DNA of 64,000 nt from Artocarpus heterophyllus. Lineage: Eukaryota; Streptophyta; Magnoliopsida; Rosales; Moraceae. The notes beneath the pieces are model-generated. The model saw only the letters and a list, made by a program, of their open reading frames with translations, did no database searches and was not told the origin of the DNA. The position numbers and the translations under genes were made by a program. Each line of letters begins with the position of its first letter. Positions within the stretch are counted from its first letter, which is position 1. Shown here piece by piece: positions 24,624 to 36,271 of the stretch. Location: contig CM046349.1 in assembly GCA_025403435.1 (NCBI GenBank), positions 26,225,854 through 26,289,853 of the forward strand. Reading direction: 5' to 3'.

Positions 24624-26109
24624 TGATAACTCGATTTTATAGAGTTATTTAACTTAAGTTTTGCATTAATTTTGCTATGTTTTTAAGGGAAATGTATTTG
24701 AAGTGCCTTCAATTTAATTGTGTGTCCCTTTTTGTGTGTGTAGATGCTAAATGAGGAAGAAAATGGAGCAAAACAACTAAGAAGGGATCAAAACTAAGCT
24801 AAGATTAGAGAACTCGTAACTTTGAGTCGATTTTTGACAAGGACAGAAGCTGATTTTGAGAAGATCATCAACAAGAAAGTGTGGCCCTTTGTCTTAGCTT
24901 TCCAACACACTAAGAATCGTGTGATTTCAACATCAAACAAGGAAGTTATGGCCAAATCACTGAAGGCTGTTCTAGGAGCCGTGGACCAAGGCTGCGGCTT
25001 TGGGTTTTGAGGGCTATGGCCTTTTGGAATTATGCAATGCCCTAAGCCGCGGCGCCCATAAGTGAGAGCCGCGGCCCTGGGTGATGTGAAAAATGACAAA
25101 ATTGCCTTTTTGGATGCGGGAAAAAGGAAAAGTGGTTATCAGAGAGTTGGATGACTACTTTATAAATAGTAGATCTTTTAGCCATTCTAAGGCATCTTAG
25201 GTTTTATTTTTTCATTGCTTTTGGGAGCCTTCAAACACGTTGAAGAGAGAATTGGTGACATAAACCCTTTTTCCTTTTCTTCAAACATGTTTGGCTTTAT
25301 CATTATTGCAGTTTTTGTTTTATTTTCAATTATGTTTTAGTTTTCTTATCCTAGGGATATGATGTAACCCTCATGAATATTCTATGTTCAGTTTGGGATT
25401 TTTAGGGTATTCAATTCAATATTTCTTGATTCATTCATTGTGTACAAGTCAATCTTTTGATTTATGTATTGCTTGATCACCAATATTATAAATTGAATTG
25501 ATTGTCTGAGACATGGTTATGGTACATGCCTTATGCTAAACCATGAGATTGCTCTTTTGAATGGATGAATAGATGGTTATGGTACACGTCTTATGCTAAA
25601 CTAATCTATTTGGTTCTTTGAATTTCTTCTGTACCTAAAGGATTTTTAATCTCAATTGCACTACATGCCATAGGTAATTTGATGATTAAGGATACTTGAT
25701 TTAACCCGAATGTCTAATGGTAATAATCATACTTTAGAAAGAATGAACCCAAGACAATGAATTGACATCAATATTTTGATGACATAATAGGGGAGTGAGT
25801 GGTGAAGTTAGATCCCTAGGCTTTGATCATACGAAAAAGTTCAATTCTTGATTCTCTTGCGTTATTTGTTTTATTTATATCTCTTGCATATTAATTCTAA
25901 TTTATTTTTGCACTCTTGAATTCAGTTGATTTTGAATTTCATTTTCTTTTCAGTTATAATTTTGTTTTCATTTATTTGCTCATATAGATTCAGGGTAACT
26001 AGGTTAATCGAATCAGTTCAATCAATTCTCTGTGGGAATCGACCCTTACTCTTGTACGTTATACTACAATAGACTCGTGCACTTGTGAGGCATTAAAATT
26101 TGACCATCA
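24624..26109 (+). repeat. 3' LTR of element B
   Basis: Begins tgataactcgattttatag and ends tttgaccatca, followed by the duplication atgga (26110-26114). It matches the 5' LTR along its whole length. The matching of the flanks proves the right edge of B. Confidence 0.92.
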
Positions 26110-26973
26110 ATGGAGCATTCGATCTATGCAGGAGTGAAGACTTGTAGATGGATAATACATGAAGAATGATACAGTTTGAAGATTTAAGGATGAAAAATCA
26201 ATAATATGTTTCGATTAATCTCTTATAATCTTTATTCTTTTCTCTAGAGTGAGACCATAATATTACGGCTATTTATTATTATTTTGTTTATAGCTTTGCA
26301 TGATTGCTTTACTTGTCTACATTATAATATAATTTACTATGTATGTTGATAACGTGTCATATAGAATAGGGAGTGCCGTTCATTTAAAATTGTTCATGCA
26401 TACCTTTTAAAGTAAAACCTTGATTTCAAAAGATTGAGTGGGAGAAGGTTTTCAAAGAGAGGACGTACGGCCTCCATCGTTAGTCCACAAGTAGCACATG
26501 ATGGTTCCGACCCCTAGGAAGGGACTTCATCATGCACCGGGTTGGATCTCTGAGAAAATAAGGTATTTTAGCATGATTTATCATTGCACTCCCCTAGGTG
26601 GTGATCATAAATCATGGATAAAATATTGAAATGATGGTCATACACTCATGTTGATTTTATTATTAACCTCCCCTAGGAGCTCTATTAATAAAATTGATGG
26701 CCAAACAAACGATTATTAATATATGATGGATTGTACGGGTCCTGGATGGCATATATTAATTAGAAGGGGATCCATGTTCCTAATTATATTTGGCAAGTCT
26801 CTCCTAGGCGGCTGGTTGAATTCTGAGTTGGGAATTATCGTTGTAAGGTTGTGATTTTTTAAAGTTTTTGACACATAAACACATTGTATGTTTTACATGA
26901 TTGTGTTATCTTACTAAATTATTATGGTATGTTTGCTTATGTTTGGTATATGATTCTTTATTGTAGATTAAAA
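26110..26973 (+). mobile_element. copia A leader, right part
   Basis: Continues the leader broken at 9450. It aligns with 37106-37966 of element G, including gagtgggagaaggttttc (26440-26457), the very site at which G entered element E. Non-coding. Confidence 0.8.
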
Positions 26974-27747
26974 ATATCTAAAAATGTTTTACCTTCAATA
27001 CTCGATAAAAATCAATTAACCGAAGAGAACTATAATGATTGGAAATGAAACCTGAATATTGTCCTATCCTTTGAGAAACTAAATTTTGTACTGACGATAT
27101 CATGTCCTCCCGAGCCTATGGAAGATTCCACTAATGAGCAAATCCAAGTGTATGATCACTAGAAAGATGCTAATGATCAGGCCTGCTATTATGTTATGGC
27201 CACCATGAATAACATGCTATAGGCTCGACATGAAGGTTATGAAACTATGAAGTAGATCTTAGATAATCTTGAAGATATGTGTAGAGGCCAAGCCTAAACA
27301 AAACGATAAGGGGTACTTCGAAAACTTCTAAACTACAAACAAAGACCGGGGACATCTGTAAAGGAGCATATGATGTTGGTCATGGGTTACCTCACTAAGG
27401 GTCAAACCAATAGAGCTGACATTGATGCTGAAATATAAATGACTATGGTCTTTGAGACTCTATCTAAGGAGTTTATCTCATTTAGAGCTTCATTTAATTT
27501 AAGCAATAGACGAGATATGACCTTGACTGAGTTAATGAAGTAGTCATAGGAGTTTGAAAATCTGATCAAGGAAACTTCTACTGGTGGTGAGGCCAAGTTG
27601 ATAGTTGCCTTTGGTTCCAATCCTAACTCTGGGAATAGAAAGAAGCAACGGGCCAAGAACGGGAAGTCTTCTATTCCTGCAAATGGCAACAACAACAAGA
27701 AGAAAAAGAAGAACCCAAATAAGCTCAATTACTTTTTCTATGGGAAG
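26974..27747 (+). pseudogene. copia A gag remnant
   Basis: It aligns with the gag of G. The start ATG of G (37967) corresponds to ATA here (26974). Readable blocks include SILDKNQLTEENYNDW (near 27000), TSVKEHMMLVMGYLT (near 27355), and the lysine-rich stretch before the zinc knuckle (near 27695). Many stops are found where G has Gln, Arg or Trp. The zinc knuckle itself is lost, because the sequence jumps at about 27748 to the RT region. Confidence 0.85.
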
Positions 27748-28678
27748 CTCAATTGACCAAGCAGTTTGATATCAAAGACTTAGGTGAAGCTAAGTTTGTT
27801 CTCGGTATCCAGATCTTTCAAGATAAAAAGAATTGAATGATAGCTTTATCCCAAGCGGGCTACATAGATAAAATTCTCAAAAGGTACGCAATGTAGGATT
27901 CCAAGAAAGATGGGCAACCATCTAGGTCTGAAATTACTCTTTTTAAGAAAGACTCACCAAAGTCTGATGAATAAAGAGAATACATGAAGAAGGTGCCTTA
28001 TGCTTCAGTAGTAGGTAGTCTCATGTATGCTATACTTTGCACACGACTGGATATTAGTTATGTGGTCAGGATAGTAAGCCGATTTCAGTCGGATCCAAGA
28101 CCAAACCACTAGGTTACAGTCAAGCATATTTTCAAGTATCTAAGAAGGACTCGAGGGTATATGCTTATGTATTCGGGTGAGAATTTAACACCTCTAGGAT
28201 ACACTGACTTAGATTCCAATCCTGTCTGGATTCAAGAAGATTGACTTTGGGTTTTGTATTTACACTAGGCAGTGGTGCCATTGTTTAGAGAAGTGTAAAG
28301 CAAGATTGCACTTTGGATTCAACAATGGAGGCCGAGTATGTGGCAGCTAGTAATGCTTCAAAAAAAGTAGTGTGGCTCCGCAAGTTCCTTGGGGATCTTA
28401 AGGTAGTTCCTAGTATGGATAAGGTAGTATCACTATATTGTGATAGCAGTGCGGTGATAGCTAATGCTAAGGAACCAAGATTTCACAAGAAGAGTAAGCA
28501 TATTGATCGGAAGTATCATGTGATAAAGGACTTCATTGAGGGTGAGCATGCTGTTGTATGCAAAATCACATCCAAGGACAATTTAGCTTATCCATTCACG
28601 AAGATACTAACTGTGAGAGTTTTCGAGAGGCATGTGGAAGCTATAAGGATGCGAGATTTGTCATATTTACTCACTTAG
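27748..28678 (+). pseudogene. copia A RT C-terminal part and RNase H
   Basis: Starts abruptly with TKQFDIKDLGEAKFVLGIQI, which in G lies at about 40990. About 2.25 kb (zinc knuckle, protease, integrase, RT fingers and palm) are therefore deleted. RNase H reads on to 28678; the open piece 28313-28678 contains STMEAEYVAASNASKK, YCDSSAVIANAKEPRFHKK and HIDRKYHVIKDF. A stop-rich section lies before it. The element could not replicate by itself. Confidence 0.88.
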
Positions 28679-28692
28679 TGCAAGTGGGAGAT

Positions 28693-30597
28693 TGTTAGAC
28701 ACGTATGCCCTAAGGAGTAAAAATGTAATATGTTTTTGGAGACAATTTTATCAATAAAGAATTCATTTATTATTCATATACTAAATTGTTGTGCTCTTTA
28801 TGTTTATATTTGTTGAATGTATGATAAGCAAACAAAAGTCTGAGACTGTCAGTCTAAAACTCTAGAATCAGGCATATGATGGACAGATTATACGAAAGAC
28901 ATGATTCTAAAGGTGGCGATATAAATCATAAGATCTATAATTGAGGGAATAAAGTTGGACGCTTTATTCATGCAATGATTGTTATATTGTCTATATCCCT
29001 AACGAGAGATAGTTTGTCTTGGCCATCGAAGGTGGATTCTGCGAATAGAAACATTGGTACGTTGTCATAGGTGATGATGCATTGGATCGGGATATAAAAT
29101 GTAATTGATTTGGATTCATGATTTTGTCTTAGCAAATCAATTCACTTTAGACAATCATATGTGCTGTATCTTAATCTTGAGATGAATGGTGGGCCCGTTG
29201 TCTTAACGTTTGTCCTTTGATGTACCAAAGGGTGACATCCACAATTTATGTTGGTACGCATGCTGGTATGTTAGAGACATGACTCTTGATAACATAGACC
29301 TGTTATTCATAGATACAGAATCTATAGCTTCTCTTTAAGAGTCGATGATATCCTCTTATATGCATTATCCTGTAATTGGAAGACTAGAGCACTCAACCAT
29401 TTGGACACATAAGTGCAACCAAATGGTATACTGTCTTCAGATGATAAGTTTTCCAATCGTGAGATAACGGAACGTAAAAGAAAAATAATCAAGAAGGTAA
29501 GATAGAATTTATCCTTAAACCGATTATAGATAATCTTATAGGGATGCAATACATCATGATATGTTCTGGAGACTTAGCTATTTGGGCTTTGTAATTTTAT
29601 ATAGTTTGAGAGTGTAGCTCTAAGCTTTTAGTAGAGTAGCGTTAGAGTTGATAATTATGAAATATATATCTAGGATGTTGGATAATTATCGAAAGCTTGA
29701 ACTATATAGGTCCATCAGGTCCCCTTTGCTAGCTCATAATAAATCCTGTAAACAATGCGGCATGCTTTTCTAGTAAATTGATGACTTATGTTAAATTGTT
29801 TGATTGGCTAAAATTCGAGTTAATTGAATTTAATAATTCATGTTAATTTATTGATTGAATTAATTTTGTAATTAATTCAAGGTAAACATGTTGGTTTATT
29901 AATTGAATTAATTTGGTAAATTAATTCAAGATAAATATGTTGAATTATTTTGAATAATATTTTATTTGTATGGGTTTATCTGTATATGACTATTTTAATT
30001 GGATAACTTCTCTGTTGGGTTATTTGAATTAAAATTGAGGCTCTATCAAATATACCTGGGACTAATAAGATAGGATTTATCCAATTGGTTGAGATAGAAT
30101 CTATCGGATCAACCTATAGAGTTTGAATTAGATTCGAATTTGAGGATCAGCGACGGCGCAGTCGACTACGCCTTTGTATCATGGATGACCACGGTAGTTG
30201 GAGTCTGAGTTTGATTACATAGATCTGACTTTGAAACTAGTCAAACTTGAATTTTGAGGTCTTATCTAATAATGACCAACCTAGGAGATGACCTCTATAG
30301 ATAGGGGTGAGTTCTTATAGTTATTTAGATCAGTTGAGAGATCAAGAGTGAGCACTATATTCTGTGATTCTCTAAAAATCCCCGCACACACTTCGATCGT
30401 GGATAGAGAATAAGAAAGAAGACCAATTAGTTGAGGCTCTTTTGAAATGTCATTCTCATCAAGGATTACAGGCGCTCTTCAACATACAAGGTTAGTAAGA
30501 TCTGGTTAATTTATGCATATAGTATATCAAACTTGTATTTTGGAAAACACTTTGATTAAAAATTTTAAAATTTCTGCTACGTACTATTTTTTCAACT
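28693..30597 (+). repeat. 3' LTR of copia A
   Basis: Begins tgttagacacgtatgccc after the purine tract gtgggagat and ends ttcaact (ca changed to ct), followed by tatgc. It aligns with the 5' LTR at 6642. A GC-rich tract (gcgcagtcgactacgc) lies near 30147. A minus-strand ORF is present at 29322-29549. Confidence 0.9.
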
Positions 30598-30602
30598 TAT
30601 GC

Positions 30603-32368
30603 TTGGAATTTAATTTGGGTTAGAAACTAAGCAAATTTACAAACTTTGAGTGATTTTTAAGGAAATGAAATTTTGGCACATTCAAACATGATTATTTGCT
30701 AAAGAAGATTTGGAACCTGCTCTAAACAATGGGGTACATAATGTTTAAAAGCAAATTTTTGTGAAAATAACAAAGGATTGAATTGAAAAGATTTACACAA
30801 ACTTGACAGTTTTGAAAAATGGCCAAAAACTCTATTGTACTGTAGGAATTTTAGAAAAGTTGAAACATAGAAGTTGTAGATCTCGATGAAACTATTAACA
30901 ACTACAGACTGTTTGTCAAAGTTCGCAACGATTTATGAAATATGAATTTTACAATTTTTTATCACAAAATTTTGATAAAAGTTAAAGGACAAAAATGTTT
31001 TTAAATAAAAGGAATTTGGGTAAGAAACTTTGGAAGAATTTAATTCTTGCAAAAAATTGAAATTAACGGTATAAAAAGATCATTTTTGGTCCCGAGGGCA
31101 AAATCGTCGATATTTTCAACATGTGGGATAAAATTATAAAGTTTTGCTAAATTTAGTTTTTATTGCAAAATAAGAGAACCAATACCTTGAATTTTTGTCT
31201 AGCTGCTAATAAGCAACATTTGTGTTGAGTTAGCAAGAATCAAGCCCAAGAAGTTTTAAAAGGCCTATCAAGTGCAAAAATGTTATGTTTCGTAAAACGG
31301 CCCAAACGGACCCTAAAACGTCCGAAATAGAAAAAAAAGTCTTCAGCAAAGAAATTTTCCCCCTTCTTAATGACAATAAGACATCATGAACTAAAAGGAA
31401 TAAAATCCATAGTGATCCAAGTTTTTGAACCGTGCAATAACCCGACTCAGTAATTAACATATACATTTTATCGACATATAGAGAAATAGTAGTAAGTTAG
31501 CTAATAACGATAAACTATCCATACAGGACACTTAGATGGTAAGCAAAGGAACTGGAAGTTGGTTAACGTTGTAGCATACCCAAATAAATTTGAACCCCAC
31601 CTACAGTATGGGATAGAGGGCTTTGGGAATAGTATATATACCAATGAACTAATGTATTTAATACATTTAAAGAAATATGTATGATATGCACTTCTTATAA
31701 GTAAATAAATCATCATGCATGATATGACGACCTAAATTAACGGACTGGTGATTGAATCACCAGATAAAGAGAAAAGTGTCATACCAACTCCCGACTTAAG
31801 AGGAGTTCTAAGTTATGTTTTGGTCTCGGTGTTACGATGACCCATGTACGCATATGCTACGGACATTCGGGCCCTAGTTAAGATTGAAATATGAAGAGAA
31901 TAATGAATGTCCATAAACAAGCATAAATGGATCATGCATACAAGTAGATTATACATGTGGGCTATATTTAAACTTATTGAGCATTAGCTTATCTAGTTAT
32001 TTTATGCTGTAGGTAATTCAGCTAAAAGGTCAAAGTAGAAACATTGATGAGCTGGCAATGGTACATGAGCAATGTGTAGACAATGATATGGATATGGCCA
32101 TTGAAACTTTTTCACTTTACATGTATATCAAATAAATTTGGAACTTGTTGTAGAGTAAGTATTAAATAAAAGTTATAATGTGGTGCAAGTAAGATAAAAC
32201 TCTTTTGAGAAATGTTATGTTAAGTGTGTGTGTGTGTGTGTGTGTATAAAAGGGGTTTGTATATGCATGTGCATTTTATTTTAGAAGAAAAATATATTCC
32301 TAGATTTCCATAGCTATGTAAGTAAGAAAAGTATTAAGGTACGGCCCGAAAGATAATAGGACGTCACA
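30603..32368 (+). mobile_element. gypsy D 3' LTR, right part
   Basis: Resumes after the tatgc duplication and runs to acgtcaca (ending 32368), giving the ca end expected for an LTR that began with tgtaatactc at 5486. The passage attgagcattagcttatc followed by tgtaggtaa (about 31976-32015) is typical for chromovirus LTRs just before their end. A (GT)11 run lies at 32224-32245. ORFs at 31230-31466 and 31501-31716 are not supported. Beyond 32368 the sequence is the LTR of copia E. Confidence 0.78.
32224..32245. repeat. (GT)11 microsatellite
   Basis: Perfect dinucleotide run inside the right part of the gypsy D LTR. Confidence 0.95.
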
Positions 32369-33189
32369 CTTATGTTAATTATTAAATTGACTTAAATTTG
32401 AGTTTATTGGATCTAATCATTCATGATTGGTTTATTGGTTAAATAAATTTTGTGAATTAATTCAAGATAAACATATTGAATTATTTGGATAATATTTTAT
32501 TTGAATGAGTTTATCTATATATGATTATTTTAATTAGATATCTTTTCTATTGAGTTATTTGAATTAAAATTGAGGCTTTATAAAGGATACAGGCTTAAAT
32601 AAGATAGGATTTATCCAATTAGTTGAGATTGGATTAATTAGATCAGCTTGAGGAGTTTGAATTCAATTTATCGCGATTGACTATGGTTGGTAACAGAAAA
32701 CGAATTCACGCATTTTTTTAATCAAAAACTAATCCAAACTCAAATTTTGAAGTATAATTTGATAAGGACTAACACCCTAAATCTGACCATGATAAAAAGA
32801 GAGCTATTTTTCATAATTATTCAGATCATTTGAGAAGCATAGAGTGAGTACTCTAGTAAGAAAACTCTAAAACTCCCATAGAGCTATTGTTCAACATCTA
32901 CCTTAGGTCTTGGTTTTCTCAAGTGATTGGAAGGAGAGTTACCGAAGGAAGACTATACGATGTATGACCACCCACACTCCGATCATGGGTAGAAAACAGC
33001 AAGAAAGACCAGTTGGTTGATGCTCTTTTGAAACTTTTTTCTCTTTTCAATTTTTTCTACAACTTCGGTATACAAAAAAGGTACATAAGACCTGTTATTA
33101 ATTTGTGTACTTAGCATGTCAAACTTGTGTTTTGAAAAAAGACTTTGCTCTAAAATTTTTAAAATTTTGTTGCCTATCGTTTTCCAACA
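32369..33189 (+). repeat. copia E 5' LTR, 3' portion only
   Basis: Starts cttatgttaattatt, which corresponds to about position 1090 of E's 3' LTR (near 48118), and ends ttttccaaca. The first half is missing because gypsy D, and later rearrangement, replaced it. It is closer on reading to the LTR at 47032 than to those of A and G. Confidence 0.85.
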
Positions 33190-34217
33190 ATCGGTATCAA
33201 AGACATGATTTTACGTTGATTTTATAGATTTGTGATCATACTATGTATTTAAATTATGTGATCTGAATCTTTCCTATGCTTGAATTTAATTTTTTAGAGA
33301 GTTGGCACTGTAGGGTTCCTATATAATTAAATGTTGTCATGATATTATATAGTGAATGTTTATTAATTAATTATAGTTAATTAAATTTTTATTTATTATT
33401 TTAATTAATTAATTTTGCCGATTATGGTTTCTTATAGATTAGAATGTATATTTAAGTTTTTCATGTAATTAGATGGCGGTCTATCCTCATCGTCTAAGAT
33501 TTATTATTTTAATTTTGATTTATAAAATTTGTATTAAAATAATTATTCGAAGTAAAAATAGATCTAGAAGATGGGGTTGATTAGAGTTCTCTATGTTTTT
33601 CTGTGTTTATAATTTTTTTATGTTTTTGAATTGTTGAAAAATAAAATTAAAAACTGCTTAAAAATAATTATTACAAGAGTTTGAAAAACGTTGGTTTAGT
33701 GTCGACCTATGGGCCAGTTATCCAGTACCATCAGGCCAATGGTCGTAGACCGGCAGGTCGATCTCATAGATCACGAGTAAGACCTTTTTTTTTTTTAAAA
33801 CAACGTGTTTTTTAGTGTAGTTTTTATTTTTATTTTTTGAAACAATTTTGAGAAACATGAAATTTTATGACAATAAGATAAATAAATTATTTTCAATCTA
33901 TATGAGGTTGAAGAATTAAAGACAGATGCCACATAAAGAAGATACAACGAGAAGATACAAGATGAAGAATCAATAATATGTTTCGATTGATCTTTTGTAA
34001 TCTTTTTTTTCTTTTCTCTAGAATAGAACCATGATCTTACGGTAGTTTATTATATTACTTGTAGCTTTGCATGTTGCTTGACTTATCTACATTATAATAT
34101 GTTTTACGGTGTATATGGATAACATGCTATGTAGAATAGGGAGTGCTGCTCATTAAAAATTATTCATGCATGTTAACATAAAACCTTGATTTTAAAAAAA
34201 TATTGAGTGGAAGAAGG
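33190..34217 (+). mobile_element. copia E leader, left part
   Basis: Primer site of the tRNA-Met type at 33192-33207, then non-coding leader that aligns with those of A and G. A GC-rich tract with ccggcaggtcgatc lies near 33752. It ends in gaagg (34213-34217), the left duplication of element G. Confidence 0.8.
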
Positions 34218-36252
34218 TGTTAGACTTGTATGCCCTAAGGAGTAAAAATGTAATACGTTTTTGGAGACATTTTTATCAATAAAGAATTTATTCCTTTATA
34301 TATATCAAATCTTGTCCTCTTTACATTCATATTTTGTTGAATGTATGGTAAACAAACAGTAATCTGAGACTGTCAGTCTAAACCTTAAGAATTAGGCATA
34401 TGATGGACTGATTATGCGAAAGACATGATTCTTAAGGTGACGGTCTAAAACATATGATCCGCAATCGAGGGAATAAAGTTGGGCGTTTTATTCATATAAA
34501 GATTGTTATGTTGTCTATATCCCTTTTGGGAGATGGTTTGTCTTGACCATCGGAGTTGGACTCTGTGAATAGAAACATTAGCGCGTTGTCATAGGTGACG
34601 ACGTGTTGGATCGGGACATAAAGTGAATTGATTTGGATTAATAATTCTGTCTTGGCAAATCGATTCACTTTAGACAGTCATTTGTATTGTATCTTAATCC
34701 TGAGATGAATAGTGGGCCCGTTGTCTCGACTTGTGTCTTTTGATGTGCCAAAGGGTGACACCCACATCTCAATAGTGGTATGCATACCATTACGTTGGAG
34801 GCATGACTCTTGATAGCGTAGACTTGTTATTCATAGATATGAAATCCATAGCTCCTCTTTAGGAGTAATGATATCCTCTTATATGCGTTGTCCTGTAATT
34901 GAAAACTGGAGCGCTCAACCATTTGGATACATGGGTGTAACCGAATGGTATACTATCTTTGGATGGTAAGTTTTCTAATGGTGAGACAATGGAACGTAAG
35001 ATAAAAATAATCGGGAAGGTAAGACAGAACTTGTCCTCAAGTCGATTATGGATGATCATATGGGGATGCGATACACTATGATATGTCATGGAGACTTATC
35101 TACACTGAGCTTCGTAATTCTATAAAGTTCGAGAGTGTAGCTCCAAGCTTTTAGTGGAGTAGCGTTGGAGTTGATAATTGTGAAATGTATATCTGGGATA
35201 TTGGGTTTCATAATTATCATGAGCTTGAACTTTATAGGTCCATTTTGGTCCCCTTTGCTAGCTCACAAAATCCTGTAACGACACGGCGTGCTTTTTCAAT
35301 AATTGGTGACTTATGTCGGATTTATTAGATTGGTTTAAAATTTGTAAGAATCAACTAATTCATGTCTGTTTATCGGTTGAATTAATTTTGTAAGAAATTA
35401 GTTCAAGATAAACTTGTTGAATTATTGCGATCAGATAATTCTTGTCTGTTTATTGGTAAATTTAATTTTGGATGAATTAGATCAAGATAAACTTGTAGAA
35501 TTAATGTGAATTGATTTATTTTCTTAAAGATTATCTTGATAAAGTTTGTTTAGATCAGATAACTTCTCCATTGGGTTATTTGAATCAAAACTGAGACTTT
35601 ATCCTTTAGAATCTCGGGTGGAAAATAAAAGATTAGCGGAGATTTTTTCTCGGGAGTTCGGCCTGTCGAATGACGTGGTCGGCCTGCTGAACTAGCCTGT
35701 TCGGCCTGTCGATCAGAATGTTCGGCTACCGATCAACGGGAGATAAGATTACGTGTTTTCACGTGGATCTTATCAGATATTGATCTGAACTTGATTCTGT
35801 TTCGAGTTTTTGAGACCTAATCTGATACGGACTGACCCCAGGACCAATAGCTATAAAAAGGGAGTGAGTCTCATGATTTACTCAGATCAATTTGAGAGTT
35901 TAAGAGTGATACTCTTCTAGTGAGCATCTGAAAACTCCTTGAGAGCTTTTGTTCACAAATCACGAACACTAGCTTTGGGTTCTCTCTATTGGTTGGAAGG
36001 AGAGTCACTGGTGGAAGAGCTGTACGTGTGAGCCCACACTCACTCCGGTTGTGGATAGAGAATAGCAAAGAAGACCAGTTGGTTGAGGCTCTTCTGGAAC
36101 GTTACTTCTCTACACAGGTTGCGGAGGATCTTCGGCACACTGAGGTTAGTAAGATCTGTCTAATTTATACATATAAGATGTCAAACTTGTGTTTTGGAAA
36201 TTACTCTGATGGAAAAATTTTTAAAATTCTGCTACGCACTTTGTTTCCAACA
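34218..36252 (+). repeat. 5' LTR of copia G
   Basis: 2035 bp, starts tgttagacttgtatgccc and ends tttccaaca. It is very like the 3' LTR with scattered substitutions and small indels. It holds GC-rich near-palindromes at about 35655-35735 (ttcggcctgtcgatc and relatives), a minus-strand ORF (34859-35089) and a + strand ORF near its end (35989-36282, running past the LTR), both also present in the 3' copy. Confidence 0.93.
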
Positions 36253-36254
36253 AT

Positions 36255-36271
36255 TAGTATCAGAGCCAAGG
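36255..36271 (+). other. primer-binding site of copia G
   Basis: tagtatcagagccaagg starts 2 bases after the LTR, of the tRNA-Met type TGGTATCAGAGC with TG changed to TA. Confidence 0.8.

Larger units (their letters stand above)
9451..26109 (+). mobile_element. Athila-like Ty3/gypsy element B
   Basis: A 16.7-kb element flanked by atgga (9446-9450 and 26110-26114). LTRs of about 1.49 kb (9451-10940, 24624-26109) end in gaccatca. The primer site matches tRNA-Asp, typical of Athila/Tat elements. Order inside: gag, aspartic protease, RT, RNase H, integrase, then an extra ORF with a plant 'putative transposon protein'-type domain, then a long non-coding stretch broken by copia C (19289-23974). Without C it is about 12 kb, a normal length for Athila. 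Stops and frameshifts occur in every part. Confidence 0.92.
6642..30597 (+). mobile_element. Ty1/copia element A (long-LTR family), interrupted by B
   Basis: Flanked by the 5-bp duplication tatgc (6637-6641 and 30598-30602). It has a 5' LTR (6642-8664), tRNA-Met-type primer site, leader, gag remnant, RT/RNase H remnant, purine tract gtgggagat (28684-28692) and 3' LTR (28693-30597). The Athila-like element B occupies 9451-26109 inside its leader. Without B, A is only about 7.3 kb: protease, integrase and most of RT are deleted at about 27748. Elements E and G in this window are of the same family, as their LTRs, leaders and coding parts align on reading. Confidence 0.9.

Noticed and set aside
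30603..32368. Considered as a separate reverse-oriented solo LTR
   Set aside because: The shared tatgc and the start at 5486 show that it is the right half of the gypsy D 3' LTR on the + strand.
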